Below, piece after piece: positions 14,994 through 24,355 of a stretch of DNA of 64,000 nt; the stretch's first letter is position 1; every line of letters starts with the position of its first letter. The stretch lies in assembly GCA_004172935.1 (NCBI GenBank), contig SDZD01000039.1, forward strand, positions 27,531-91,530. Direction: 5' to 3'. A model generated the notes under the pieces. The model ran no database searches. It saw nothing but the letters and a program-made list of their open reading frames with translations, and was not told the DNA's origin. Source of the DNA: a bacterium. Its GTDB lineage: Bacteria > Armatimonadota > Abditibacteriia > Abditibacteriales > Abditibacteriaceae. Both the position numbers and the translations under genes were made by a program.

Positions 14994-16574
14994 CTATTTC
15001 ATCTGGCGGTTGAGGAAGTAGACGGCGGCTATCATGGCGCCGCCGGAGAGGGCGCATTGGAGTAGCGAGAGAACGGCAACGTCATCGGAGAGACCAGCGT
15101 GAAGGAGGCTGAAAATGGGCAGCGGCAGGGTGGCGCCGCCGGGGGACTGGACTAACACGGTCACGGTGAGTTCTCCGGCGCACAGCGCGAAAAAGAGCGT
15201 TGCCAGGCCGACGAGCGAGGTGCGCAGCAAAGGGGCGATAACGCTCCATGCGACGCGAAAAGGGGCGGCGCCAAGGCCACGCGCGGCGCGTAGCAACTCC
15301 TCATCGACCGACTGCACGCTCCACAGCATAAGCGCGATGACTAAGGGGCCGAAACGGGCGGCGTAGCCGATGAGGGTCATGCCGGATGGCGAGTCGTAGA
15401 TGGTGGCGACTATGGCGTTGTTCCAGGTCTCGACCAAAGCGACGGCCAATACAACAGGCGTCACCAGTAACGGGCACAGCGAAAGCAACAAAGCGGCCTG
15501 GCGCAAACGGGGGGGCCATTCGCGCCACATGGTCGCCAACACGAAGGCGCAGGTGATTAGCCCCACAGCAGCCATGCCGGGAAGAACGAGCGTATTCTGG
15601 ATGGCATCGGTGTTGGCGGTCATAACCGCCCACGCCGAACCCGGCGATTCGATGGCGAAGGCGAACCGCCCCAACAGCATGAGCGGGAAGACCAACAGCG
15701 TGATCGTCGAGGGCACGCATAGCCAGGTGGCGACAGCGGAGACGGGGCGCTCGAAACGGTCGTTGCTGGTGACGGCGCGCAGTTCGACCGAGCGCAGCAA
15801 GCGAACCGCCGGGAAGAGCAACGCGAAGCCCATGACCAGAACGGGCAAACCCGTGATAGCGGCGCTGTTTTGGGCGGAGAGTTGGAATAAGCCCTCGACC
15901 GAGGCATCGGTGGCCGCGAGGTTGCGGTAGACGTGCATGGAGAAGGTCGGCCAACCCAACAGGTCGGGGGCGCCCATTTCCCACAGCGAAAGCGCAGCCG
16001 CTCCGAAGGCGCCGCCACAGGCGACGGGTAACACGCGCGCTTTCAAGACGCCTAACCACGCGCGCCACTCACTGGAAAGCAGCAAAGCGGCCTCTTCTTC
16101 TTCGGGGGGTATGCTACGGATGGCGATGGCGGTCGCGCCCGCGACGAGTGGGAAGTAGCAGCCCGATAGCGAGATGACCGACAGCACATAAGTACCGAGC
16201 GAGCCATCTTCGGGAACTCCCGAAGCCAGCGCCAACGAAACGAACGGCGCCGCCGCCAGAGCGGGCGGGATGGAGATGGCGACGGCGCACAGCGGCGCGG
16301 CTATCACACGCCACCACGCCGGGCCGCGCGCAAGGCCGAAGCCGATGGGAATACCGAGCGCCAGACAAACCCCGAACACGCCAGCGCACAGCGCCAGCGA
16401 GCGCCACAGCAGCGAAACCGAGGCGCGTGACAGCGGCGAAACCTGCGACCACAGCGAAGGGTGTTCGGCAAGAGCGGAAAAAGCTTTCCAATGCAGATTA
16501 ATGGCGGGGCCGAGCAAAAACACCAGCACCACGGCGGTCAACAGCAGCGAAAACGGCGACAAACGACGAGGCAT
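14994..16574 (-). CDS. ABC importer permease, fused two-domain (iron/thiamine type)
   Basis: A 526-aa, very hydrophobic protein with about 12 membrane segments and two homologous BPD_transp_1 halves, as in FbpB or ThiP. The first half has the cytoplasmic loop EEEEAALLLSSEWRAWLGVL and the second the classic EAA-like loop LRAARGLGAAPFRVAWSVI, both of which contact the ATPase. The substrate is probably ferric iron, judged from the binding protein at 17755-18801. No ATPase gene is found in the window, so one must be supplied from elsewhere. The two importer genes are split by an opposing gene. Confidence 0.85.
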   Translation of the reverse strand: MPRRLSPFSLLLTAVVLVFLLGPAINLHWKAFSALAEHPSLWSQVSPLSRASVSLLWRSLALCAGVFGVCLALGIPIGFGLARGPAWWRVIAAPLCAVAISIPPALAAAPFVSLALASGVPEDGSLGTYVLSVISLSGCYFPLVAGATAIAIRSIPPEEEEAALLLSSEWRAWLGVLKARVLPVACGGAFGAAALSLWEMGAPDLLGWPTFSMHVYRNLAATDASVEGLFQLSAQNSAAITGLPVLVMGFALLFPAVRLLRSVELRAVTSNDRFERPVSAVATWLCVPSTITLLVFPLMLLGRFAFAIESPGSAWAVMTANTDAIQNTLVLPGMAAVGLITCAFVLATMWREWPPRLRQAALLLSLCPLLVTPVVLAVALVETWNNAIVATIYDSPSGMTLIGYAARFGPLVIALMLWSVQSVDEELLRAARGLGAAPFRVAWSVIAPLLRTSLVGLATLFFALCAGELTVTVLVQSPGGATLPLPIFSLLHAGLSDDVAVLSLLQCALSGGAMIAAVYFLNRQMK

Positions 16575-16680
16575 GGAAAGATCGTTAGAGGGTTTTGCCG
16601 AGGCACAAAGGGTTGGAGGGAGTGGATGGGAATGCGGTCGGCATATTCACGGAGGCTTAGTTTGATGAAGACTGGACGCC

Positions 16681-17730
16681 ATGCCCCCACTGAATCTGGC
16701 TTCTTGGGAAATTCCTGAAGGAATAGTCGATTCTCCACACGGCGAAGCGCACGCCGCGCACTTCATCCCGTGGATAGATGGGCCTTGCATGGTGCTGTTT
16801 CGCTGCGTCGAAATCTCGTATCGGAAATGGGTTATTTTTGCGCGCGCCGCTAATAGCCAAGAGGAAGGTAACTGGCTGGTTTGCAATACGGATTTACCGT
16901 CATTGATTGTGAATCGAGATGAAAGTTACTGGAGTACCCCCGCTCCCGACTTTGAACCAATCAAATACATCGAAGATTTAGTTAAGTCGCTTTATCGTGC
17001 CGATTCACCACTTACCTTTGGTCGGTCGATGGTTATCGAAGCGGAAGGGCAACAGCACTGGGCGCTTCTCATACCGATGGAATCGTGCCAGTGGATGCAG
17101 TGGGAGTCGCTTACACCATCGGCCCAATTCGAGTTGTCAGAGCCAATCGAATTTAGTGAGGACGTGGCGCAGTTGCGGGCGCGACTGTATCACGAACTTA
17201 GCCGCCCCGACTCAGACGCCAGTTTCGCTCTGCGTTGGACAGAGCTTAGTCCCGACGAAAAATCGGAACTTTTGTGCGGAGGTAAAGAGCGGATCGCCGA
17301 GATTGAGGCTGTGCTGCGCTGGACATTGCAGTCACAAAAACAGTTCTGGAAAAATGTCTCCGCCTGGGAGTTGCAGCTTCTAGGGAAGCCCCATCTGCTA
17401 CACATCAGTTACTCCTCGACAAGAACAGCCCGCCCAGAGTCTCACGACTTCTCCCCGCTGTATGATGTCGCGCGTCTTCTGGTCGAAACTCAGATTGATA
17501 CTCTCGCCGCCTCACTGCGAGAACGATACACCAGTCCCCGTAGCTATCCAGCCTATGTCCCTGCCTCCGATTACCGATGGGGAAAGCAGGATGAAGGTTG
17601 GGCTTATGTCCGTGTTTATGGGCCACCAACGGCCCATGAATATTTGGAGGCGAAGTTAAGGTTGCGCGAATGGCTGCAATCACACGCTTCCCAGGAAGAG
17701 TTCGCTGAGTGGGAGAAGCATTTGGATTAG
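16681..17730 (+). CDS. hypothetical protein (349 aa) inserted between two importer genes
   Basis: A soluble protein, Trp-rich, without signal peptide (MPPLNLASWEIPEGI...). I see no known motif. The N-terminal half looks beta-rich (CMVLFRCVEISYRKWVIFA), and the C-terminal half is helical and ends YLEAKLRLREWLQSHASQEEFAEWEKHL. It is transcribed against its neighbours and has a 106-bp upstream gap to the permease start, so it has its own promoter. Its placement suggests a later insertion into an importer operon. Confidence 0.65.
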   Translation: MPPLNLASWEIPEGIVDSPHGEAHAAHFIPWIDGPCMVLFRCVEISYRKWVIFARAANSQEEGNWLVCNTDLPSLIVNRDESYWSTPAPDFEPIKYIEDLVKSLYRADSPLTFGRSMVIEAEGQQHWALLIPMESCQWMQWESLTPSAQFELSEPIEFSEDVAQLRARLYHELSRPDSDASFALRWTELSPDEKSELLCGGKERIAEIEAVLRWTLQSQKQFWKNVSAWELQLLGKPHLLHISYSSTRTARPESHDFSPLYDVARLLVETQIDTLAASLRERYTSPRSYPAYVPASDYRWGKQDEGWAYVRVYGPPTAHEYLEAKLRLREWLQSHASQEEFAEWEKHLD

Positions 17731-17754
17731 CGCCTACGACAGTGCCAGCTCACT

Positions 17755-18801
17755 TTATGGTGTGAACAAATCCGCCAGTGGTTTGCGCAGAGATTCCCAG
17801 GCAGGGCGCCATTTGGTGAAGTCGGGGAGGGCTTCGTTTTTGAGGAAGCTGAAGTCTTCGCCGCCGCTTTGCCAATTTTTGGCGTCGCTGAGGTGGCGCA
17901 CCGAGAAGACGCCGGGCATTTTTGTGGTCAGACGCCCTTCGGTTTGGGCCGATAGCAGGGCATCCAGCAATTTGCGGGCGTTTTCGGGGTTGGGAGAGTC
18001 TTTGATCATCGAGGCGCAACCGGGGATGAGGACATTGTTTTCGGTGGTCTTGACCAAATAGACAGTCTTCTTTTGCAGTTTTTGCGACAGGTAATCGTCG
18101 GAGTCGGTGACGCCGTACAGCAGGTTGCCATCGGCGACTCCAAGCGCAACGTCGGCGTTACCGGGCAAAATTCGCACGCCTTCGGCTTTCATCTGCTTGA
18201 AGGTGTCGGCGGTTTTGTCGATGCCGAGACGGGCGCCATAAGCAGCAACCCAATCGCTGCAAGTACCGAACTGAGGGTTGGAGATGGCGAATTTGCCGGA
18301 CATATTTTTAGGCACGAAGAGCAGGTTTTTCTCGGTGCTGGGCTGCGATGAAATCAGCACGCGGGCGCGAAGGCCCATGCCCGTCCATAAGCCATTGGGG
18401 TCTTTATATTCGGCGGGGATGTCTTTGGCCGAAGGCGACTCATAGGACGCGAGATAACCTTCGTTGGCGAGCAACTGGGTTTGCAGAACCGTCGAGGCCC
18501 AGAAGACATCGGCGCGAGGGCGGTTGCGCTCGGCGCGAATTTTATTAGCGAGGCCCGCCGCTTTGGCCGATTCAACATCGAAGAGAGGTTGAATGTCGAG
18601 GCCCGTCTCTTTTTCGAGTTCATCGAGGATGGGCTTGGAAAAGACATCGTCCACCGAACAGTAGATGACTACGCGGTTGCTGGTGCTGGCTGTGGTGCCA
18701 CCAGTTCCGGTGCCGGATTGCCGGGGGCAACCCGCCAATAGTGCAGAGACTGCCACAACAGGAACGGCAAGAAGGAGGCGTTTGAGAACAGGGCTTTGCA
18801 T
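17755..18801 (-). CDS. ABC importer substrate-binding lipoprotein (Fe(III)-type)
   Basis: A 348-aa lipoprotein: its signal ends in the lipobox LLAGC (Cys25) followed by a Gly/Thr/Ser linker. The mature part begins RVVIYCSVDDVFSKPILDELEKETG, the typical first strand and helix of FbpA/SBP_bac_1-like iron-binding proteins. Middle segments such as RPRADVFWAST and the YGVTDSDD region fit the two-lobed fold. It would deliver substrate to the permease encoded at 14994-16574. The upstream esterase gene ends 24 bp before its start, so it may be transcribed with that group. Confidence 0.85.
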   Translation of the reverse strand: MQSPVLKRLLLAVPVVAVSALLAGCPRQSGTGTGGTTASTSNRVVIYCSVDDVFSKPILDELEKETGLDIQPLFDVESAKAAGLANKIRAERNRPRADVFWASTVLQTQLLANEGYLASYESPSAKDIPAEYKDPNGLWTGMGLRARVLISSQPSTEKNLLFVPKNMSGKFAISNPQFGTCSDWVAAYGARLGIDKTADTFKQMKAEGVRILPGNADVALGVADGNLLYGVTDSDDYLSQKLQKKTVYLVKTTENNVLIPGCASMIKDSPNPENARKLLDALLSAQTEGRLTTKMPGVFSVRHLSDAKNWQSGGEDFSFLKNEALPDFTKWRPAWESLRKPLADLFTP

Positions 18802-18825
18802 TCGAGCGGTTAGTGTGAGTAAAGG

Positions 18826-19902
18826 TTACAGGGCAGTCGCGAGCGCGGCTTTCACTTCGTCAAGGATGAGTTGAGACGACTTGCTTTCGGTGAACAGGTT
18901 GTGGGCGAAGCCAAATGCCCAGCCCTCTTCGGCGTTAGCGAGGCCCAACGAGCCGCCATAACCGGGGTGCCCGAAGCCGCCGTTGAATTTCGCGAAGCCG
19001 AGAAAGAAGCCGTCATCATTGTCATCTCGTTTCTGCGTGGGTGGTTGAGGGGCGAGTACGGTTTGAAGGCGCGCAGGGGATAACAACTCGACGCCCTCGA
19101 CACCACTGGGAAGCAAGGCGGCATAATGGCGCGCGAGGGCGTGAGCCGTCATGATTCCGGTGGAGGCGGGCACGACAGCACGCTGCGATTCGGGCTTGTT
19201 CATCCAATCGGAGAGCGGCCAGATCCAAAAGGGAATAGCTTCGGCTGTAGGCTCGGCGGGCGCTTCGGGGCAAGGAGGCTCAGGTTCTTCCAACCACGCG
19301 ACAGGAACAGAGACGTTTTCGGGAAGGCCGCAAAACATCTCGTTGCCCAGGTGCAGAGGAAGGGTTAGCTCTTCGTGCCACAACTGCGGGAAGGTTTTTC
19401 CGGTGGCGCGACAGGCCACTTCGCCGACGATATGGCCAAAGGTGACGGCGTGGTATTCGGTGCGCTCGCCGGGAGCAGAAATGGGCTTCATCGCGGCTAT
19501 CTTGCGACACATCGAATCCCAGTCATTGAAATCGGCGGGCGTGACATCCAGTGGCACTAACGGCAAACCAGAGGTGTGGTTGAGGGCATGGCGGACGGTG
19601 ATGCCCTCTTTGCCGTGGGCCGCAAATTCGGGCCATAGCGTGGCGATGGGGGTTTCGTAGCCAAACAGTCCGCGCTCGACGAGACGATGGGCGATGGTCG
19701 CGGCCATGCCCTTAGTCGCCGAGAAGACGGGGAACAGGGTCTGACTGGTGACTTTTTCGCCCGTGTTGATATTAGCGACGCCCGCGTAGGCATCTACGAC
19801 CAACTGCCCCTGAAAATAGAGCGCGACTTGAACGCCGCGTTCGGTGCCATCGGCGACCAACTGGTCGAGCAGGTGTTGAATTCGGTGTTGCAAGTTGTTC
19901 AT
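18826..19902 (-). CDS. beta-lactamase-family serine hydrolase (class C-like esterase)
   Basis: This 358-aa cytoplasmic protein has the SxxK catalytic motif in FPVFSATKGMAA (Ser61, Lys64), a central TEYHAVTFGHIVGEV segment carrying the catalytic Tyr in place of YxN, and a late GFGHPGYGGSLG motif corresponding to the KTG/HTG box. NHTSGLPL is the standard loop of the family. No signal peptide is present, so it is more likely an EstB-type esterase or peptidase than a periplasmic beta-lactamase. The substrate is unknown. It sits in a leftward run with the deacetylase and the iron-binding protein. Confidence 0.85.
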   Translation of the reverse strand: MNNLQHRIQHLLDQLVADGTERGVQVALYFQGQLVVDAYAGVANINTGEKVTSQTLFPVFSATKGMAATIAHRLVERGLFGYETPIATLWPEFAAHGKEGITVRHALNHTSGLPLVPLDVTPADFNDWDSMCRKIAAMKPISAPGERTEYHAVTFGHIVGEVACRATGKTFPQLWHEELTLPLHLGNEMFCGLPENVSVPVAWLEEPEPPCPEAPAEPTAEAIPFWIWPLSDWMNKPESQRAVVPASTGIMTAHALARHYAALLPSGVEGVELLSPARLQTVLAPQPPTQKRDDNDDGFFLGFAKFNGGFGHPGYGGSLGLANAEEGWAFGFAHNLFTESKSSQLILDEVKAALATAL

Positions 19903-19929
19903 GGGCGTAGCGCCTTCGCGGGTTTGGTT

Positions 19930-20385
19930 TTAGGGTTGTTTCCAGCCTATGTGCAGGAGGCGGTTTTTGATGGTTCGAAGCTGTGTGAGAGGGACGAAAA
20001 AGCCGTCGCTAACGGTATCGGAGTTGAACCAGATGCCATGAACTCCCTGCGATGTGAATTGTTCGAGGTAGTCGATGATGCTTTCGGTGGGGATGCTCAC
20101 GACCATGTGGCTGCCATTGGCATCGTCGAGCTTATTTTCTTTGACGAAACGCTGCAAGCGGTCGAGGTCGGTGAATGCGCGAATCATAGGCTTGCCTTCG
20201 GCATAATTGGGATGGCTGGCGACGTAGGGGCGGACATCGGGAAATTCGCCGCGCGCGATGAAATGCCATGTGGGGAGCGCGAGGACTTGACCGTACAGGT
20301 TGTCGAGCGCCGTCAGGTCGCCTGACTTGCCATCATTGGCTATCGTTTCCTTCACTAAAGCATCGAAATTGGCTTCGTTTGACAT
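19930..20385 (-). CDS. hypothetical protein, weakly SseB-like
   Basis: A 151-aa soluble protein from ATG 20385 (GGAAG about 12 bases upstream; the frame is open to 20430). The pattern is LYGQVLALPTWHFIARGEFPDV followed by MIRAFTDLDRLQRFVKENKL and SIPTESIIDYLEQFTSQGVHGIWFN, which recalls SseB-type domains (strand-helix units with FTD and a late GIWFN strand). The similarity is from memory and weak. The next gene in the run begins 27 bp downstream. Confidence 0.6.
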   Translation of the reverse strand: MSNEANFDALVKETIANDGKSGDLTALDNLYGQVLALPTWHFIARGEFPDVRPYVASHPNYAEGKPMIRAFTDLDRLQRFVKENKLDDANGSHMVVSIPTESIIDYLEQFTSQGVHGIWFNSDTVSDGFFVPLTQLRTIKNRLLHIGWKQP

Positions 20386-20477
20386 AATATCGTTTCTTCC
20401 GGCCCTCAGTAATACATCTCGTTGAGGCAACGGAGAGATTCAATGGTTTTTGGTAGCAAATCGCGCGGCATTTTGGG

Positions 20478-21284
20478 CTAGAATTTCAGGGTTTGACCGG
20501 GGGCGATTTCGCGGGGTTCGCCGTCGATGCTCACCCATAGCGTGAGGTGGCTCAGGTTATGGACGATGTCGCCGCTGACACTGGTGCGGAGTCGGCGCAG
20601 GGCATCACAATAATCCTTGATTTCGATATTGGTCGCCAGCCAGACATCGTCGCGGGCGGCGGCGATTTGCTTGCCGAAGTTTTCGATGAGTTCCCAGTTG
20701 CTGTTGCGGTCGAACTCGTAGCTATGGCCCCACACATACAGAAGTTGGAGGCGGTTTTTGGCGGGTGAGGCAAGGAAGGTTTCGGTTTTCTTTTCGAGGT
20801 CGTGGGCGTGGTGACAGGTGGGGTGCCAACGCAAGAAATCGTCGGGCAGCTGGAAGCCGCCGTGCGATTGAGTGGTGCGGGCGTACTCGATGCCATAGTG
20901 CGGCAGGGCAGTCAAAACGCGCGTGTCGTAAGAGCCGAAGGGGTAGGACATGCCGCGCACCGCGTAGCCGACTAGCGATTCGAGAGTGCGCCGATCTTCG
21001 AGGAGTTCATGCGCCATCGCTTCGGGGGGCAGGGTTTCGAGGTGGGGATGGGTGACGCTGTGCGCCGATACCTCGTGGCCCGCGAAGAGCGGCGCGACTT
21101 CGTCGGCATTGATGTAGTTCTGATTGCCCAGAAAGCCGGAGTTCAGGTGGAAAGTACCGCGCAAGCCGTAGAGGTTGAAAATTTCGACTAAGCGCCTGTC
21201 GTGGATGGTGCCGTCGTCGTAGGAAAGCGTGACAGCCTTGTGCTTGGCGCCGGGAAACAGAGTGGTGCGAACGGAGTGCTGCAT
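20478..21284 (-). CDS. polysaccharide deacetylase (NodB-type)
   Basis: A 268-aa protein with the CE4/NodB signature: motif 1 SYDDGT (Asp23 base and Asp24 metal ligand), motif 2 HSVTHPH (His75 and His79 metal ligands), the MSYPFGSYD motif 3 region, and a late LYVWGHSYEF in place of the usual motif 5. It removes acetyl groups from N-acetylhexosamine polymers or related amides. There is no signal peptide, which is uncommon for wall-acting enzymes, so a cytoplasmic or oligosaccharide substrate is possible. It heads a leftward group of four genes. Confidence 0.88.
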   Translation of the reverse strand: MQHSVRTTLFPGAKHKAVTLSYDDGTIHDRRLVEIFNLYGLRGTFHLNSGFLGNQNYINADEVAPLFAGHEVSAHSVTHPHLETLPPEAMAHELLEDRRTLESLVGYAVRGMSYPFGSYDTRVLTALPHYGIEYARTTQSHGGFQLPDDFLRWHPTCHHAHDLEKKTETFLASPAKNRLQLLYVWGHSYEFDRNSNWELIENFGKQIAAARDDVWLATNIEIKDYCDALRRLRTSVSGDIVHNLSHLTLWVSIDGEPREIAPGQTLKF

Positions 21285-21381
21285 GACTAAGTGTGGATGA
21301 CTGACAGCTTAGCAAGCACGCGGCACAGCTTCGCCACAATAGGCAACACAACCCTTGGCGGCGACACTCAAAGTTACTTCC

Positions 21382-23277
21382 ATGTCCGTCTCAAAACTCG
21401 TGCTCTGTGCCTGCCTTCTTTGTGTGGGAATTGCGGTCAAGCCGTCATTCGCTCAGGGCGTGGTTCCGGCGGCGGGCACGGATTCCAAAGTGTTGCTCGA
21501 TATGAGTGAGGGGGTCGAAAAGCGGGTGGCGCCTTCGTCGGCACAGGTAAGCGTGAAGCGAGCGCCGACGGGGTTGGAAGTCGCGGTTGCCCCCGGTGAG
21601 GAAGGCTATCCAGGACTGAGCATCAAACCGGAAGGCGGGGCATGGAACCTCTCGAAGTACGGTCATGTCGAGGCGCGCTTCACCAATACGGGCACTAAAG
21701 AAATCACGCTGAGTTTGCGTGTAGACAACGCCGGCGACTGGCGCGACAACCCGTGGAACACAGAATCGGTGACCATTAAACCGGGCGAAAGCAAAAGCGT
21801 GAAGACGGTGTTCGGCTATGCCTATGGGCTGAAACCGAGCTTCGCACTCAAGCCGGAAGCAGTGGTGAACGTGTTGGTGTTCGCGCTCAAGTCGGATGTG
21901 GCGCAGTCGTTTCGCATCGAATCGGTGGTAGCAACTGGACCTGCCGGAGAAAAACCACCCGTTGCGCCGGATTCGATTCGGCAAAAGCCATTGAACGGAT
22001 TTTTGCTGGGAGGAGGCGTTACCGTGGATGCGGCGACACAATTAACAGCAACTAGTGCACAAAATTCGCTCGATGAGAAGGGGCGATGGAACATCGCCTT
22101 CTCGGCGCCCGATGGGAAGGGAACGGCGACATTAAAGCCCGCGCTGGGGCGCTGGGATTTGCGTGACTTTCTGGAAGTGCGCGTCAAGGTGAAAAACGCG
22201 GGAGTGAGCGCGCTGACACCGCGCGTTCGGTTGGAAAGCAATGGCGGCTCTTCGAAGTGGCAGGAGTTGGCTCCTCTGGCGCCGGGTGGAGAAGGCGAGA
22301 TTGTGGTGCCCTTCAATAATGGGAACACAATCGACCTTGACCAGAAAGAGACGGGAGATCGCGTGGCATCGAACACGGTTTCTGGAGTGATGGTATCGGC
22401 CAATGGGGGAACAGGGAAGCAGATGTTAAGCGTCGAATCGGTGCGCGCCGTGTTGCCGCCAGCCCCTGCCCTGCCCGACTGGTTGGGAAAGCGGCCTCCC
22501 GTTGCGGGCGAGTGGACGCAGACACTGAACGAGGATTTCGATGGCGCGGCGGTCGATGAGAGCAAGTGGAACATTTACACCGAGAACTACTGGGACAAGG
22601 TCAGCCATTTCAGCAAGGACAACACGCTGATTGGCGGCGGGATGGCGACACTGCGGATGGAGAAGAAGCGCGGCTTTGATTGGGACACCCCGACGCGCAA
22701 AGAAACCGATTACGCGGTGGGGTATCTCGATTCGTATGGCAAGTGGACACAGCGCTACGGCTATTTTGAAGCGCGCATGAAATTGCCGAGTGCGCCGGGG
22801 CTGTGGCCCGCGTTCTGGATGATGCCCGACCGAGGGCAAGGCGTGGGCGCCGAGCAGTGGCGCCGTGCCGACACCAAAAACGGTGGGATGGAGTTCGACA
22901 TCATGGAACACCTGACGGGGTGGGGGCCGCACCGCTACAACATCGCGCAGCACTGGGATGGCTACGACAAAGAACACCAGAGCAAGGGCACGGACAAAGC
23001 TTATTTGCAGCCGGATAATGACGGTTTTATTACCTGTGGGCTGTTGTGGCTTCCCGGCGAGGTGGTTTATTATGGTAACGGGAAGGAGATTCTGCGCTGG
23101 AAAAACGAGCGAATCTCGAATGTGCCTTGCAACCTGATTCTTTATATGGTGACGGGTGGATGGGAGAATTTGCCAGTGGATGACGCGACTTTACCCGCCG
23201 ATTTCACCATCGACTATGTGCGGGCATGGCAACGCAAAGACCTCGCTTCGCCTGTTGATAACAACGGAGGAAAATAA
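21382..23277 (+). CDS. secreted GH16-family glycoside hydrolase with two N-terminal beta-sandwich domains
   Basis: From ATG 21382 (TTG at 21355 is an alternative) the 631-aa protein has a signal peptide (KLVLCACLLCVGIAVKPSFAQG). Two repeated beta-sandwich domains of carbohydrate-binding type (about 30-190 and 200-355) come first. A C-terminal GH16 jelly-roll follows with the catalytic pattern E-x-D-x-x-E in GGMEFDIMEH (about Glu504, Asp506, Glu509), GLWPAFWMMP before it, and the terminal FTIDYVRAWQR strand. GH16 enzymes cleave beta-1,3/1,4-glucans, agar, carrageenan or similar galactans; the substrate here is not clear. The next gene begins three bases after the stop. Confidence 0.88.
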   Translation: MSVSKLVLCACLLCVGIAVKPSFAQGVVPAAGTDSKVLLDMSEGVEKRVAPSSAQVSVKRAPTGLEVAVAPGEEGYPGLSIKPEGGAWNLSKYGHVEARFTNTGTKEITLSLRVDNAGDWRDNPWNTESVTIKPGESKSVKTVFGYAYGLKPSFALKPEAVVNVLVFALKSDVAQSFRIESVVATGPAGEKPPVAPDSIRQKPLNGFLLGGGVTVDAATQLTATSAQNSLDEKGRWNIAFSAPDGKGTATLKPALGRWDLRDFLEVRVKVKNAGVSALTPRVRLESNGGSSKWQELAPLAPGGEGEIVVPFNNGNTIDLDQKETGDRVASNTVSGVMVSANGGTGKQMLSVESVRAVLPPAPALPDWLGKRPPVAGEWTQTLNEDFDGAAVDESKWNIYTENYWDKVSHFSKDNTLIGGGMATLRMEKKRGFDWDTPTRKETDYAVGYLDSYGKWTQRYGYFEARMKLPSAPGLWPAFWMMPDRGQGVGAEQWRRADTKNGGMEFDIMEHLTGWGPHRYNIAQHWDGYDKEHQSKGTDKAYLQPDNDGFITCGLLWLPGEVVYYGNGKEILRWKNERISNVPCNLILYMVTGGWENLPVDDATLPADFTIDYVRAWQRKDLASPVDNNGGK

Positions 23278-23279
23278 AC

Positions 23280-24290
23280 ATGGAATCGCTCAATATCGTT
23301 TTTACAGGTCAGAATCAACTGGAAGTACGGAGCGAACCCGTTGCCCCGGTCGGGCGTGGGCAGGTGTTGGTCGAGGGCGCCAAAAGCCTGATTTCGACGG
23401 GGACGGAGTGCATTTGCCTCACGCGCAATTTTGCGCTGGGGACGCATTGGGATAAGTGGGTGCAATATCCGTTTCACCCCGGCTATTCGCATACAGGGCG
23501 AGTTGTCGAGGTGGGCGAAGGGGTGACGCACCTGAAAGTAGGCGACCGAGTGGCGGCGCGCGCCCAGCATCGGCAGTTTTTCGTTCATGGGGCTGCCGAT
23601 GTGTTGCCACTGGCGGATGGCGTCACGGACGAGGCCGGGGCGTGGATAGCCCTGGCCTCTATCGTACAAAACGGCATACGGCGCGCTCAATTGGAACTGG
23701 GCGACGTGGTTGTGATTATCGGGTTGGGTTTGCTGGGACAGTTGGCAGTTCAGTACGCACGGCTGAGTGGGGCGCGCGAAGTCATCGCCATTGATACCGC
23801 CCCGATGCGGCTACAAATGGCGGCAACGCTGGGCGCGACGCACACCCTCGAAATGGGCGCCGCCGAGGCCAAAGAGCGTATTAGCGAACTAACGAATGGG
23901 CGCTTAGCCGATGTGGTGTTCGATGTGACGGGACACCCGGCGGTGTTTCCGGCAGCACTTGGGTTAGTGAGGCGTTTTGGCAAAATGTTGTTGCTGGGCG
24001 ATGCGGGCGAACCCTCGAAGCAATGCCTGACCAGCGATGTGATGACACGCGGCGTTCGCATCATCGCCGCCCACGACGGCGACGCGCCCCCCGATGCTAC
24101 CGACTACCACTTCTGGACGCGCAACAATATGAGCGCGCTCTTCTTCGATTATGCGGCGAGGGGACAGATGAATGTCGAACCTCTCATCACGCACCGCTTC
24201 TCACCACACGAGGCGCGCGCCGCCTACGATTTACTGCTGCATGACCGAGCGCAAGCGATGGGAGTCATCTTCGACTGGTCGCAGGTATAG
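23280..24290 (+). CDS. medium-chain dehydrogenase (Zn-alcohol-dehydrogenase fold)
   Basis: The 336-aa protein has an MDR GroES-like domain (FHPGYSHTGRVVEVGEGVTHLKVGDRVAA) and a Rossmann domain with the GLGLLGQLAVQYAR nucleotide-binding loop and a following IAIDTAPMR strand. The usual catalytic zinc ligand Cys is replaced near CICLTRNFALG, so zinc binding is uncertain. It probably oxidises a sugar or sugar alcohol released by the neighbouring glycosidase; the pair forms an operon with a two-base gap. The precise substrate is unknown. Confidence 0.82.
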   Translation: MESLNIVFTGQNQLEVRSEPVAPVGRGQVLVEGAKSLISTGTECICLTRNFALGTHWDKWVQYPFHPGYSHTGRVVEVGEGVTHLKVGDRVAARAQHRQFFVHGAADVLPLADGVTDEAGAWIALASIVQNGIRRAQLELGDVVVIIGLGLLGQLAVQYARLSGAREVIAIDTAPMRLQMAATLGATHTLEMGAAEAKERISELTNGRLADVVFDVTGHPAVFPAALGLVRRFGKMLLLGDAGEPSKQCLTSDVMTRGVRIIAAHDGDAPPDATDYHFWTRNNMSALFFDYAARGQMNVEPLITHRFSPHEARAAYDLLLHDRAQAMGVIFDWSQV

Positions 24291-24355
24291 AAATCTGCTC
24301 AAAGCAAGCAAAAATATTGACTCAACCAGTGGGCAAAAATGATTTCCTGTAGAGG

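Noticed and set aside
18826..19902. beta-lactamase conferring resistance
   Set aside because: No signal peptide and class C-like esterase motifs (SATK, Tyr in YHA, GHPGYGG) favour a cytoplasmic esterase or peptidase.
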